This document shows, one piece after another, positions 1-9,152 of a DNA stretch of 64,000 nucleotides. The stretch covers positions 62,001 through 126,000 of the forward strand of contig NZ_WIBF01000007.1 in NCBI RefSeq assembly GCF_009496005.1. Direction: 5' to 3'. The stretch comes from Tritonibacter litoralis (GTDB lineage Bacteria > Pseudomonadota > Alphaproteobacteria > Rhodobacterales > Rhodobacteraceae). Positions within the stretch are counted from its first letter, which is position 1, and each line of letters begins with the position of its first letter. Position numbers and translations under genes: made by a program. The notes beneath the pieces were generated by a model, which saw only the letters and a list, made by a program, of their open reading frames with translations, did no database searches and was not told where the DNA came from.

Positions 1-779
1 CCGAGTGCCTTGAACGCGTCAACCCGTGTTGCAGCGTCCGAGCCGCCGATCAAAAGCCGCCACGTCAGCTCTGGTGTCTGGCGACTGGCTTGGATGGCTG
101 CTTCAAACAGTTCATCCCCAATGGATCCGCCGCCTGCGCTGACCAGGATTTCTCCTCTGCCAACTCCATCGGGTTGGGGTTCTGGTGCGGCGGGGGCCAC
201 ATAGCCGGTATAGTGGATTTTGGGTTCCAACGCTGGATCCAATGGCCAGCTGAGGTCCAGGCGCGTGGTCTCTGGATCGGAATGCACCAGGACACCATCA
301 TAGAGATCGGTCAAAATATCGTGGCACTCCTCGATCCGTTCCGGCTTGGTCGGAGGGGCAAGAATATCGCGGATCGACGACAGGATCAGCGGACGCGGCG
401 TTGCGTGTTGGGCGGTTTCAATAATGTCGCGGAATTCGACCCGCAGGGTGCGGCGGCCAAACGGGTAGAGCTCGGTTATAATGACGTCCGGCTGAAAATC
501 GTGAAACGCCTGTCGCAGCGCCGCTTTGCGCCGTTCAAAATAGGCCTCATCCGCCAGTTCGCCTCCCTCACCCAGCAGGCGTTTGAAGTTTACACCATCT
601 GATTTCAGGGGCGGCAATTGCACCAGCGTCACACCTTGGGACGATAACTGCGGTGTGGGAAATCCGCCCGACAGCACCTGCACCTCGTCTCCGGCTGCCG
701 CATAGGCGCGACCAAGTGTCAGCGCGCGCGCCAGATGGCCCGAGCCGAGAAGATGGGTGACGATGATCTGAACCTTCAT
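1..779 (-). CDS. Glycosyltransferase, MurG-like (COG4671 type), 3' end outside window
   Basis: I read about 259 residues from the ATG at 779 down to the window edge without a stop; the C-terminus is not visible. The protein begins MKVQIIVTHLLGSGHLARAL, with the H-x-x-G-S-G-H loop (residues 9-15) typical of MurG-like GT-B transferases. A glycine-rich SAGGGSIGDEL stretch at about residues 213-222 marks the start of the nucleotide-sugar-binding half. It is the same type as the protein at 3683-4912. The start overlaps the stop of the upstream phosphatase gene by 4 bases (ATGA), so it is the last visible gene of a coupled operon. The role is probably in surface glycan synthesis; donor and acceptor cannot be told. 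The family call is firm, the substrate unknown. Confidence 0.75.
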   Translation of the reverse strand, partial: MKVQIIVTHLLGSGHLARALTLGRAYAAAGDEVQVLSGGFPTPQLSSQGVTLVQLPPLKSDGVNFKRLLGEGGELADEAYFERRKAALRQAFHDFQPDVIITELYPFGRRTLRVEFRDIIETAQHATPRPLILSSIRDILAPPTKPERIEECHDILTDLYDGVLVHSDPETTRLDLSWPLDPALEPKIHYTGYVAPAAPEPQPDGVGRGEILVSAGGGSIGDELFEAAIQASRQTPELTWRLLIGGSDAATRVDAFKAL

Positions 780-1363
780 AATGTGTCCTTTTGGATCAGG
801 CGAACAGGATCTGGAATGGGGGTAAGGGCTGTGCCAGTAATTTCAACCACAAAAAGCCGGTTGCGTTTAACGGCAAAGGGGGCAGGGCCTGCAAAATCCC
901 AGCCATATGCCCGCGCCAGGATCACACGCATGATGCCGATGTGACAAACGGCAATGGTGTCCTGGCTGAGCTGAAAGAGCCAAGGTTCCAATCGGTCCCA
1001 GACCTCAGACGGGGTTTCGCCGCCCGGAGGGCGAAAATCCCACCCCCAATGCTCGATGTCTTTAAACCCGCTTTGGGGATCGTTTTTCAGGTCGCGCCCA
1101 TGAAGCCCTTCCCAATCCCCCCAGTTCATTTCAATCAGATCAGGCTCACGCCGGGCTGGGCGATTTGCCACCAGTTCTGCCGTGTGCCAGGCGCGTTCCA
1201 ATGGGCTGGCGACAAGATCGGCATTGACCCAGTCCGGCGGCAAAGCTTGCGCCGCCAGTTGCTCCCGTGCGGCGTCATCGAGTGCGATATCACTGCGTCC
1301 CTGAATACGGCCCAAACGGTTCCAAGGCGTGTGACCATGGCGCAGCATCGCAAGGCGGGTCAT
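776..1363 (-). CDS. Histidine phosphatase family protein (phosphoglycerate mutase-like)
   Basis: This 195-residue protein carries the phosphohistidine motif L-R-H-G at residues 7-10 and a second catalytic histidine in VCHIGIMR around residue 141. Both are hallmarks of the histidine phosphatase superfamily (PhoE, CobC and PGM-like enzymes). It has no signal peptide, so it should act in the cytoplasm. It lies between glycosyltransferase genes, overlapping both neighbours by 4 bases (ATGA). That position suggests it removes a phosphate from a sugar-phosphate or glycan intermediate, but this is inference from context only. It is not a cobalamin gene by neighbourhood. Confidence 0.85.
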   Translation of the reverse strand: MTRLAMLRHGHTPWNRLGRIQGRSDIALDDAAREQLAAQALPPDWVNADLVASPLERAWHTAELVANRPARREPDLIEMNWGDWEGLHGRDLKNDPQSGFKDIEHWGWDFRPPGGETPSEVWDRLEPWLFQLSQDTIAVCHIGIMRVILARAYGWDFAGPAPFAVKRNRLFVVEITGTALTPIPDPVRLIQKDTL

Positions 1364-2445
1364 AACTGTTGCTCCAACAAAGGTGTGATCGCGGTCAAAA
1401 ACCCCTCAGCCGCAGCCGGTAAGAGGTGACGGTCTTCAATGAAACGTCGTGCATCCGTTTGGATCTTGTGGCTGATCGATGGGCTCAGCGTCTTGATCTG
1501 ATCTACCAGCCCCTTTGGGCCAAGTGTAACATCGGCGGTACGAGCGTGGTTCAGTGGCGACAGGACTTCGCTGACGCCTGGGCGGTTTTGGGCAATGATC
1601 GGCAGCCCAAAGGCCTGCGCTTCCAGATAGACCATGCCAAAGGCCTCATTCACGCCGGGCCAAAGAAACAGCCGCGCGGTTTGATACTTCTGCGCCAGTT
1701 CACCGCGCGACAGTTGCCCAAGGAACCGCACGCGCCCCCCGAACTGCGCCATCATTGCACGCACGTCGGGTTGTGCTGGCCCGTCGCCCGCAATATCCAG
1801 CTGCCAGTCGCCATCAAGGTGGCGCAACGTGTCCGCGATCAATTGATAAGACGCGAGCTTATCTCCGGGGCGCATCATTCCTGCACTCAGCATTGGCCCC
1901 TGCAAAGTTGAGGGGTGGGGCAGCTCTGTGGCGGATAAAAAGGGCGGCAGCACGTTTAACGCTTGCGCAGCAAACCGGTCCCGGATCAGCGTCTTTTGAT
2001 CGCGCTCTGTCAGCGACAAGATCAGATCCGCGTGGTCTGCGGCGGCATGTGCGGCCCGCGCAAACTGGTCCCACGGTCCGCCAAGGCGTTTTAATGCCCG
2101 CGTGCTTTCGATCTGCACATAAGGCACACCGCGCGCCTGTGTGAGGCGTGGACCGATCAGATCCGGCGCCTTGTAGTAATTGTGGTAGGTGACCCACAGG
2201 TCAAATGGCGCAAGCTCCTTTGTCAGCTTGGCCACTTCGCCCTCGGCCTCACGCAGCAGCTGGGCTTGCACCTCTGCATCGCCTGCTTTGTCCCGGCACC
2301 GCAGATCGCTGACCAATGTGACAGTGCAGCCTGCGCATTCCATCATCCGCATCAGATTTCGCGCCATCTCACGATCCCCAGAGGGGACCGGGTGGTTGGG
2401 CGATTTCATCGGCGCATAAAAAGCGATGCGGGGCGCCGGGGGCAT
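1360..2445 (-). CDS. Glycosyltransferase family 4 protein
   Basis: This 361-residue GT-B enzyme starts at the ATG at 2445. The N-terminal half opens with a Rossmann-like strand (RIAFYAPMKSPNHPVPSG). The C-terminal half has a GDG turn in IAGDGPAQ and the E-x7-E region, EAFGMVYLEAQAFGLPI at about residues 268-284, that binds the nucleotide-sugar diphosphate in GT4 enzymes. There is no signal peptide or obvious membrane segment, so it is a cytoplasmic or peripheral enzyme. It starts 2 bases after the upstream GT4 stop and ends in a 4-base overlap with the phosphatase gene. The substrate cannot be read from sequence. Confidence 0.85.
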   Translation of the reverse strand: MPPAPRIAFYAPMKSPNHPVPSGDREMARNLMRMMECAGCTVTLVSDLRCRDKAGDAEVQAQLLREAEGEVAKLTKELAPFDLWVTYHNYYKAPDLIGPRLTQARGVPYVQIESTRALKRLGGPWDQFARAAHAAADHADLILSLTERDQKTLIRDRFAAQALNVLPPFLSATELPHPSTLQGPMLSAGMMRPGDKLASYQLIADTLRHLDGDWQLDIAGDGPAQPDVRAMMAQFGGRVRFLGQLSRGELAQKYQTARLFLWPGVNEAFGMVYLEAQAFGLPIIAQNRPGVSEVLSPLNHARTADVTLGPKGLVDQIKTLSPSISHKIQTDARRFIEDRHLLPAAAEGFLTAITPLLEQQL

Positions 2446-2447
2446 GG

Positions 2448-3686
2448 TTACTGGTCCTGAAGCAATGCCGTGAGGCGGGATTTCAATCGCAGGATGCCTG
2501 GCATCATACCAAAGTCCTGACGCAGACGGTGCAGCGCGGCCTCCGCCATTTCTGCGACGTGATCGGGAGATCGGGCAATGTCCACGATCGCAGCCGCCAG
2601 ATCACGGGGGTGATCCGAGCTGAGCCGACCATGGATGCCATCGTCAATGAATTCAGGGATCGCGGAAACAGGTGTGGACAGGATGGGCAACCGTTGTGAG
2701 GCGGCTTCCATCAGCACATTGGGCAGCCCATCGCGATCCCCATCTTTGGCAATACGGCTGGGCAGCACAAAAAGATCGCTGACGCGCATTTCGGCGATCA
2801 CCTCGGGCTGGTCACAGGCTCCACGCCAGGTGATCCGGTCGCCGATCCCGGCCTCGGCGGCTTGTGCCTTCAGCTTGTCGCCCAAAGCACCGCCGCCGAT
2901 ATGGGTGAAATGCCAGTCCAGATCCGCAGGCAGCAGAGAAAGCGCCGCAATCAGATTGTCAAAGCCTTTCTTTTCAACCAATCGACCCACGGACATCAGC
3001 TTGAGCGGTGCGTCTGATGTGCGCCAGATCCGTTCGGGCGGTTCTGGGAACCGCGTGAGGTCCAGACCGTGATAAATCAGATCCACCGGGGTGCCATCTG
3101 ACATGGCTTGCAAATGCTCTGCTCCAAACCGGGTACATGTGGCCCCAAAGGCGGCGCCAAAGCTTTTGTCTGAAAGCTTTTCAGCGATTTCCCAATCCGG
3201 CGAGGTCCAGATGTCCTTGGCATGGGCCGCAAAACTCCAAGGCATGCCGCGCATAATCCCAGCATAGCGTGCAACCGAGGACGGGGTGTGCAGAAAATGC
3301 GAATACATCGCCAGCACGTCGTCTGACATCTCAGCCGCCAGCACGCAGGCCTGGCCAAACCGGCGGACGCGGTTGGGTGTAATGTCGCGCCGCAGATCTG
3401 CGCGCCAGATCTCATAGGCTTTGGCATAGCCTGGCAATTTGCGGGCAACGTCACGGGCGGCCCACACGCGTTCTGGCTCTTCGTACAGATATTCCGGCAG
3501 GTAGTGGACGCGCGCTTGCAGGCGTTCGTGCAGCGGATGACGTTTGATATCGGTCGGATGGCGCAGGGACCAGATTTCAAATGCAACGCCCTGTTCTTCC
3601 AGCGCGACCAGCTCTTGGGCGATGAACGTCTCAGACAGGCGCGGCCAGCCTTTGACCAGCACAGCAAGGGGAGGAGTATTTGTCAT
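2448..3686 (-). CDS. Glycosyltransferase family 4 protein (WcaL/AmsK-like)
   Basis: This 412-residue protein opens with VLVKGWPRLSETFIAQEL, the P-x-x-S-E-T-F-I pattern common at the N-terminus of colanic-acid and amylovoran type GT4 enzymes. The C-terminal GT4 domain begins at SVGRLVEKKGFDNLI (about residue 231), and the donor-binding region is DGLPNVLMEAASQRLPILST (about 315-334). It shares its family with the protein at 1360-2445 but is not a close copy. Its start overlaps the stop of the upstream gene by 4 bases (ATGA). The product is probably an exopolysaccharide or another surface glycan. Confidence 0.85.
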   Translation of the reverse strand: MTNTPPLAVLVKGWPRLSETFIAQELVALEEQGVAFEIWSLRHPTDIKRHPLHERLQARVHYLPEYLYEEPERVWAARDVARKLPGYAKAYEIWRADLRRDITPNRVRRFGQACVLAAEMSDDVLAMYSHFLHTPSSVARYAGIMRGMPWSFAAHAKDIWTSPDWEIAEKLSDKSFGAAFGATCTRFGAEHLQAMSDGTPVDLIYHGLDLTRFPEPPERIWRTSDAPLKLMSVGRLVEKKGFDNLIAALSLLPADLDWHFTHIGGGALGDKLKAQAAEAGIGDRITWRGACDQPEVIAEMRVSDLFVLPSRIAKDGDRDGLPNVLMEAASQRLPILSTPVSAIPEFIDDGIHGRLSSDHPRDLAAAIVDIARSPDHVAEMAEAALHRLRQDFGMMPGILRLKSRLTALLQDQ

Positions 3687-4912
3687 TCAGCAGCCTTTGG
3701 CGCAGTGCGCGCAAGTAAAGTGTCCACGCGCCCGGTCACGTAGTCCAAACCATTTAACAGTTCAGCATGTTGATCCGCCGCAGAAGGCGGCTGTTGCTGC
3801 GCAAGCGCGCGGATCGCGCGGATCATTGATGTGGGCGTCAGACCGTCGCGTTTGGTATCCAGCATGGTCACAAGGCCCAGCTCTTCGGCGCGGCTGGCCC
3901 GGATCCATTGCTCCAGTCTGGGTTTGACGCGGGGCACGATCAGGGCGGGTTTGTCAAAGGACAGGACTTCGCAGAACGTATTGTAACCGCCCATGGCAAC
4001 CACGCCTTGCGCGCCTGCAAACAGGGTTTCGATCTGGCTTTCAAAGCCCACCGCAGTTACGCGGCCATCGAGCCGAGCAACACGGGTTTCAAATTCTTCG
4101 CGGGTCTCACCGGACAGAAACGGGCCATAGACCAAAACAGCGCGTGGGGACAGGTCGGGATCCTGTTCATAGGCCGATAGAACCAGATCCACCATTGTGG
4201 CTCCGTCGCCGCCGCCACCGGGGGTAATCAGCACATAAGGCTGCTGCGGGGGCGTGCCAACGTCGCCCAGATCGCGGCGCAGATAGCCGGTCCAATGCAT
4301 GCGCGCTTGGGTTTCGGATGACAGCGGCAGGCCCGCGGTTGGATCATAAACGGAGCGAGGGCCATAGACCCAGATCTCATCATAAAAGCGCTCGGTCGCG
4401 TCCAGGGCCCCTTTGCGCGCCCATTCGGCGGCCAGAACCGTGGCTTCGTCCAAGACATCGCGCAGGCCCAGCACTAGTTTCGCCGAGCCGTCTGATTTCA
4501 GCCGTTCTAGCGTCGGCAACAGCTCGCCGCGAAACCCGCAGGGCTCTTTGTCGACAATCAGAATATCCGGTGCATAAGTTTCCACCGTGGATAGGATCAG
4601 ATTGGCACGCAGCTCGGTTGTTTCTTCGATCCCCATACCCAAGGTGCGCGAGGCATAGGAGCCGTCGGACCGTTTGATCACACCCGGCAGGCGCACGTGG
4701 TCGACGCGGGTGGGGAACGCAAAACGCCCGGCAACAGGTGACCCCGTCAGGATCAAGGCGGACGCCGAAGGGTCAGAGGCTGTGATCGCTTCCGCCAAGG
4801 CCCGTGAACGACGCAGATGGCCAAGGCCAAAGGTGTCATGACTGTAAAGCACAACACGAGGGCCGCGAACGGGCGTATCGGTGGTGTCGGATGCAATTTC
4901 GCTCGGCGTCAT
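3683..4912 (-). CDS. Predicted glycosyltransferase, MurG-like (COG4671 type)
   Basis: This is the first gene of the minus-strand glycosyltransferase operon, 409 residues. After about 18 hydrophilic residues it has VVLYSHDTFGLGHLRRSRAL, with the GLGH loop seen in MurG-like and COG4671 transferases. A glycine-rich ITPGGGGDG turn lies near residues 227-236, and a donor-site region VVAMGGYNTFCEVL follows. It is homologous in layout to the partial gene at 1-779, so the operon holds two members of this group. The likely promoter region is 4913-5319. The acceptor and donor are not known. Confidence 0.8.
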   Translation of the reverse strand: MTPSEIASDTTDTPVRGPRVVLYSHDTFGLGHLRRSRALAEAITASDPSASALILTGSPVAGRFAFPTRVDHVRLPGVIKRSDGSYASRTLGMGIEETTELRANLILSTVETYAPDILIVDKEPCGFRGELLPTLERLKSDGSAKLVLGLRDVLDEATVLAAEWARKGALDATERFYDEIWVYGPRSVYDPTAGLPLSSETQARMHWTGYLRRDLGDVGTPPQQPYVLITPGGGGDGATMVDLVLSAYEQDPDLSPRAVLVYGPFLSGETREEFETRVARLDGRVTAVGFESQIETLFAGAQGVVAMGGYNTFCEVLSFDKPALIVPRVKPRLEQWIRASRAEELGLVTMLDTKRDGLTPTSMIRAIRALAQQQPPSAADQHAELLNGLDYVTGRVDTLLARTAPKAAE

Positions 4913-5319
4913 GGCAGCGTCCTACAAGAAGAGGTGATCCCTCGCCACGGATTAGGACGGTGATTGACCGATCGCATGCGCCCGTATTCGTGACCCCAAT
5001 CTTTGGCCATCTTCTGCCCCGGTTCTGGCGAGGTTGCCGTTTTGGCACCTGGCGCTTGTTTTTACTGCACCGACCAGCGGGCAGGTCCTGGACCTGGTGA
5101 ACCAGGCAATTCGTTACTTGCGGGCACCGGGTCAATTAAACCGGGAGATTTCCAGTGGCTCTTGGCCGTCTGTCCCACCCGCCCGCGTATAACGATACAG
5201 TGGCCCAGTTGCAATCAAGCAAAGGCTTTTGCCAAGCACAAGGGAAAACCCCGTGGTCAATCAACCATCGGCTGGATAATCTCAATGTGAGTTAACTTTC
5301 TATTCGAAAAGGTGGCGAA
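4913..5319. other. Intergenic region with nested palindromes between divergent genes
   Basis: This 407-base gap separates the glycosyltransferase operon (minus) from the mechanosensitive channel (plus), so it should hold both promoters. It contains a perfect palindrome CAGGTCC-T-GGACCTG at 5082-5096 and an overlapping perfect hairpin CCTGGT-GA-ACCAGG at 5093-5106. No convincing coding sequence or tRNA is present. The two palindromes share bases, so only one can form at a time. Confidence 0.5.
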
Positions 5320-7635
5320 ATGTCAGGCATATTGCGCAGACTTCTCGCAGTTGTGATTAGTTTATTTTTTGCCACAGTGGCTGCGGCGCAGGAGGCTGCG
5401 GCGACGCTTCCCTCCCAAGATCGCACAGAGGCTTTGAGCGAGGCCATTGAACAGGCCGTTGCAAATGGGCTGGGTGTCATTGTGATCGACCCGTCGGGGA
5501 ACCCTGTTAATACGGCACCGCCTGCAGCCGAAGAGCCGCCGGTCGAGAACCCGATGGAGGGGCCATCGCCGTTGATGCGAGCCCAGTCCAGAATGGATTC
5601 TTTCCGACTGGCGTTGGCAAGCCGATTGGATGCGCTGCCGTATTCTGTTTTCGAATTCAAATACGTACTGCGACAGACCAGCCCGGACGGTCGGATCTTG
5701 AAGTATCTCGAAGTTCTGGCCGCTGCCGTTGTTTTGCTTCTCATTGGGCGATGGTTATCGACTGAGATCTATGGCAAGCGGATTGCCCGCAAATTTGTCG
5801 TAGCGCGGATCAAAGATAAACCTCAGGGCTATGCAGAAAAAATGCCGTTCTTGGTAATGCGATTCGTCACTGGGATCGGCGCGACCATTTTTGCAATGCT
5901 CTTTGTGGCGATCACGGCGCTTCTGTTTTTTGGCCGCGCAAATGACCAATCGATTCAGTTCACGATTATTGCGATTTTCACCGCCTTCTTCCTGTCGCGC
6001 ACAGCGTCTGATCTGTGGCGCATGGTGTTATCTCCGTTCTTGCCGCAATATCGCATCCCAGTATTGAGCGATCGGGATGCGAAACGGCTTTATTATTGGG
6101 CATCCGCAATTGCGACCTATGATATCTGTTCGGTTATCTTTGCCACGTGGGTTGGGGACTTTGGCCTAAACTACAACGTTTACGCACTCGTCTATGGCGG
6201 GCTGGCGGCTGTGGGGACTTTGGGTAACCTCGCAATGGTTTTGGTCAACGGGCGCGCCATTTCCGGGGCCATTCGAGCCGGAAAACCCAAGGAGACCTGT
6301 TCCTGGTTGGTGCGGATCTTGTCCGTCGCCTGGGGGCCTGTTGTTATTGCCTATATGATTTTTGGGTGGTTGGAGCTCGCCGGGGATCTGGTCCTGGAGC
6401 GCAATGTTTCAATTCCGCTGATGGCGGGGACATACATCGTATTGACCTCTATCTTGGTGGTGTATGGTGCAATCAACTATGTGATTGAGCGCTATTTCCA
6501 AAAGCGGGCCAGACATCAGAGTTCGGCGGAAAGCTTTGAAGATGATATGCCGGAAGATGACGTGGATGTGCCGCGTCGCCACCCGGTTGCCACTTTTGAG
6601 GATTTGGCCCGGCGGGTTGCAGGTTTTCTGGCCTTTGTGGTTGGCGTTGTCGCCTTGATCTTTGTCTGGAACCCGGATGCGGCCTGGCTGAGCAGTCCCT
6701 GGGCCTCCAAAGGCATTGATGTTATTGCGATCCTTTTCATCGGCTACATTGTCTATCACATGTTCCGGATCTGGATCGACAGCATGATAGACGACGAAAC
6801 AACAGACATGCCCGAAGGAGAATTGGGCGACGAAGGTGGGGCAGGGGGCGCAAGCCGTCTGGCGACCTTGTTGCCCTTGTTCCGTGGTGCCATTCTGGCG
6901 GTTGTTGTGGTCTCGATCATTCTGATTGTACTGATGGAGATCGGTATCAACGTCTCTCCGCTGTTCGCAGGTGCAGGTGTGATCGGTCTGGCGGTTGGGT
7001 TTGGATCGCAAACTCTGGTGCGGGATATTTTCTCCGGCGCCTTTTTCTTGTTGGATGATGCGTTCCGAAAAGGCGAATACATCGATATTGGCGATGTCAA
7101 AGGCACGGTTGAGAAAATCTCGGTCCGGTCATTCCAACTGCGCCACCACCTGGGCGCGTTGAACACGATCCCTTTTGGTGAGATCAAGGTTCTGACTAAT
7201 TATTCCCGCGATTGGGTGATGATGAAGCTTCCCTTGCGCGTCACCTATGACACGGATGTAGAAAAGGTGCGCAAGCTGATCAAGAAACTGGGTCAGGAAT
7301 TGCTGGAGGATCCGGTTGTTGGCGACAACTTCATCCAGCCGCTGAAGTCGCAAGGCGTGATTGAAATGCAGGATTCTGCTATGATCATCCGGGTGAAGTT
7401 CATGACCAAGCCAGGGGATCAATGGACGATCCGTAAACGCGTGTTCCAAGAGATCCGCGATCTGTTTGAGCGCGAAGGCATTCGATTTGCGCACCGTGAG
7501 GTAACCGTGCGGCTGGCGGGCGACCAAGTTGAGGACATGACCCCGGAGCAGAAGAAAAAAGCTGCAGCGGGTGGTGTGCAGGCGGCAATTGACGAAGATC
7601 TGATGGATATCAACGGCGGCTCTGACGGAGATTAA
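5320..7635 (+). CDS. Large MscS-family mechanosensitive ion channel
   Basis: This 771-residue membrane protein starts with a signal peptide (residues 1-23, ending AAAQE) and a short acidic, proline-rich periplasmic segment. About ten or eleven hydrophobic segments follow. The MscS core starts near residue 540: the pore helix lies in SPLFAGAGVIGLAVGFGSQT, followed by the beta domain and the C-terminal domain up to about residue 735. The size and multi-helix N-terminus resemble YbiO/MscM-type channels rather than the small E. coli MscS. It probably releases solutes on osmotic downshock. It is monocistronic, with a terminator-like hairpin just after the stop. Confidence 0.9.
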   Translation: MSGILRRLLAVVISLFFATVAAAQEAAATLPSQDRTEALSEAIEQAVANGLGVIVIDPSGNPVNTAPPAAEEPPVENPMEGPSPLMRAQSRMDSFRLALASRLDALPYSVFEFKYVLRQTSPDGRILKYLEVLAAAVVLLLIGRWLSTEIYGKRIARKFVVARIKDKPQGYAEKMPFLVMRFVTGIGATIFAMLFVAITALLFFGRANDQSIQFTIIAIFTAFFLSRTASDLWRMVLSPFLPQYRIPVLSDRDAKRLYYWASAIATYDICSVIFATWVGDFGLNYNVYALVYGGLAAVGTLGNLAMVLVNGRAISGAIRAGKPKETCSWLVRILSVAWGPVVIAYMIFGWLELAGDLVLERNVSIPLMAGTYIVLTSILVVYGAINYVIERYFQKRARHQSSAESFEDDMPEDDVDVPRRHPVATFEDLARRVAGFLAFVVGVVALIFVWNPDAAWLSSPWASKGIDVIAILFIGYIVYHMFRIWIDSMIDDETTDMPEGELGDEGGAGGASRLATLLPLFRGAILAVVVVSIILIVLMEIGINVSPLFAGAGVIGLAVGFGSQTLVRDIFSGAFFLLDDAFRKGEYIDIGDVKGTVEKISVRSFQLRHHLGALNTIPFGEIKVLTNYSRDWVMMKLPLRVTYDTDVEKVRKLIKKLGQELLEDPVVGDNFIQPLKSQGVIEMQDSAMIIRVKFMTKPGDQWTIRKRVFQEIRDLFEREGIRFAHREVTVRLAGDQVEDMTPEQKKKAAAGGVQAAIDEDLMDINGGSDGD

Positions 7636-7657
7636 CTGGGCTTTGTTTTATGTCTTG

Positions 7658-7685
7658 GACGGGTGGGGCGCTCCCGCCCGTCTTT
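7658..7685 (+). terminator. Probable terminator after the mechanosensitive channel gene
   Basis: Arms GACGGGTGGG (7658-7667) and CCCGCCCGTC (7673-7682) pair with one G-U wobble around a 5-base loop and are followed by TTT. A second perfect hairpin, ACCTGCC-GGA-GGGCAGGT, lies just downstream. The T tract is short, so termination may be partial. Confidence 0.5.
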
Positions 7686-7796
7686 GACCTGCCGGAGGGC
7701 AGGTCGCATCCCGTTGGGCCAGGCCGCCGTGCCCCTGCGGGGATCGGCGGCGGTTGCGTTTTGGGGTCGCTGAGGTCTCTTTTGAGGCCGATGTGT

Positions 7797-9152
7797 TTAA
7801 GTGGCTGGAGCTGACGGCCAGGACGCAGGATGACTGCCGCAGGCAACAGCGGGGCGGGTCCACTTCAGCTGCGTTTGCCCAACCGAGAGGGGGCTGTGCA
7901 GGCGGTGGCCGGGCCCCCAGCTTGTTTGTTCAACGGCAGGGGTGAAATCGCTGTCAACCCAGTCGAGGATTTCGGGGCCGGTTGCATGGGGTGAGAGCTG
8001 CGTCAATTCCAGCGCTGTGCGGGCCAGGGACAGATGCGCGGTTCCAATGGGCGCATGGGTTTGGGCCTGGGTCAGAGCGGACAGTACGGCCGCTGCCATC
8101 AGATAGCCGGTGGCATGATCCAAAGCTTGAAACGGCAAAGGGTGCGGTTCGGTCTTGTTCGCCCAAGCCCTGCCGCGATGATTGATGCCACAGCTCATTT
8201 GCACCAGACTGTCAAAACCACGCCGCAGGGCCCAGGGGCCGGTCCAGCCATAAGCGTTGAGCGTGACCTCCACCCGATTGGGGGCAAGCGCATCCAGTGC
8301 GTCCGGCCCAAATCCAAGCGCGGCCAATGCGCCGGGGCGGTAGCCATGGACCAGCACGTCAGCCTCTGCCAGCAAGTCAGACAAACGCGCGCGTCCTTGC
8401 GGTGTTTTGAGATCCAGCGTGGCCATGGATTTCCCCAGAGCGATATCCGGGATCACCCCGGGTTCGTCCCAGCCGGGAGGATCGATTCGCAATACTTCGG
8501 CCCCGAGGCCTGCCAGCGCGCGGGTGGCAATCGGGCCTGCCAGAACGCGGGTCAGGTCCAATACGCGCAGGCCCTTCAAAGGGCGTTGTTCTGTTGCGTT
8601 TTCAAGGGAGCGCGCTTTGACCACCCGTGGCCTTTGCCATGAGATCGAGGGTTCCTGCGCCAAGGCCTGACCTTGAGGATGGTTCGCCCAGCTTTCCGGG
8701 CTGCGCAGGGCGGCTGCAACACCTCCGGCTGCATGAATGTCCCGCTCTACTGCGTCTGCCGACAGTCTACGCAAAGTGGCGGATACCGCGCTGCGTGTGG
8801 GCGCGCAGGTGAGGGTGGCCAAAGCGGCAGAGCGATGATGCGGCAGGTTGGTGTGCAGACGGATCCATCCGTCTTGGGTCTTGTAGACACCTGCCAGATC
8901 GTCCCAGAGGTTTGGCATCTCCCAACCGTCTGGGCGAAAGCTGTATTTTCCCCACAGCGTGGCAAGGCGTTGATCTACCACGACTGAGGGAGCCGCAGCC
9001 AAGCCCGTGGCCGTCATAAAACCCGCAAGCTCCACACCCACCGCAGCAATGGCGCGGGTTACAAGATCGGTGACAGCAAAGGCGCTGGGTGCGATTCCTG
9101 CGCCGACCGTTTCAAACATGTTCGGCGTGGGCAGGGTGGTGCGCAGGCTCAT
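7797..9152 (-). CDS. CaiB/BaiF-type (class III) CoA-transferase
   Basis: This 451-residue protein has the class III CoA-transferase core from about residue 195 onward: LKGLRVLDLTRVLAGPIATR, then LGAEVLRIDPPGWDEPG and GKSMATLDLKTPQGRARL. These strands bind CoA and carry the glycine-rich turn of the family. It also has an N-terminal extension of about 190 residues resembling a second, degenerate half. Its start overlaps the stop of the peptide-transporter permease by 4 bases (ATGA), so it is translated with a YejABEF-like importer. The acyl substrate is unknown. The family call is strong; the link to imported substrate is inference. Confidence 0.85.
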   Translation of the reverse strand: MSLRTTLPTPNMFETVGAGIAPSAFAVTDLVTRAIAAVGVELAGFMTATGLAAAPSVVVDQRLATLWGKYSFRPDGWEMPNLWDDLAGVYKTQDGWIRLHTNLPHHRSAALATLTCAPTRSAVSATLRRLSADAVERDIHAAGGVAAALRSPESWANHPQGQALAQEPSISWQRPRVVKARSLENATEQRPLKGLRVLDLTRVLAGPIATRALAGLGAEVLRIDPPGWDEPGVIPDIALGKSMATLDLKTPQGRARLSDLLAEADVLVHGYRPGALAALGFGPDALDALAPNRVEVTLNAYGWTGPWALRRGFDSLVQMSCGINHRGRAWANKTEPHPLPFQALDHATGYLMAAAVLSALTQAQTHAPIGTAHLSLARTALELTQLSPHATGPEILDWVDSDFTPAVEQTSWGPGHRLHSPLSVGQTQLKWTRPAVACGSHPASWPSAPAT

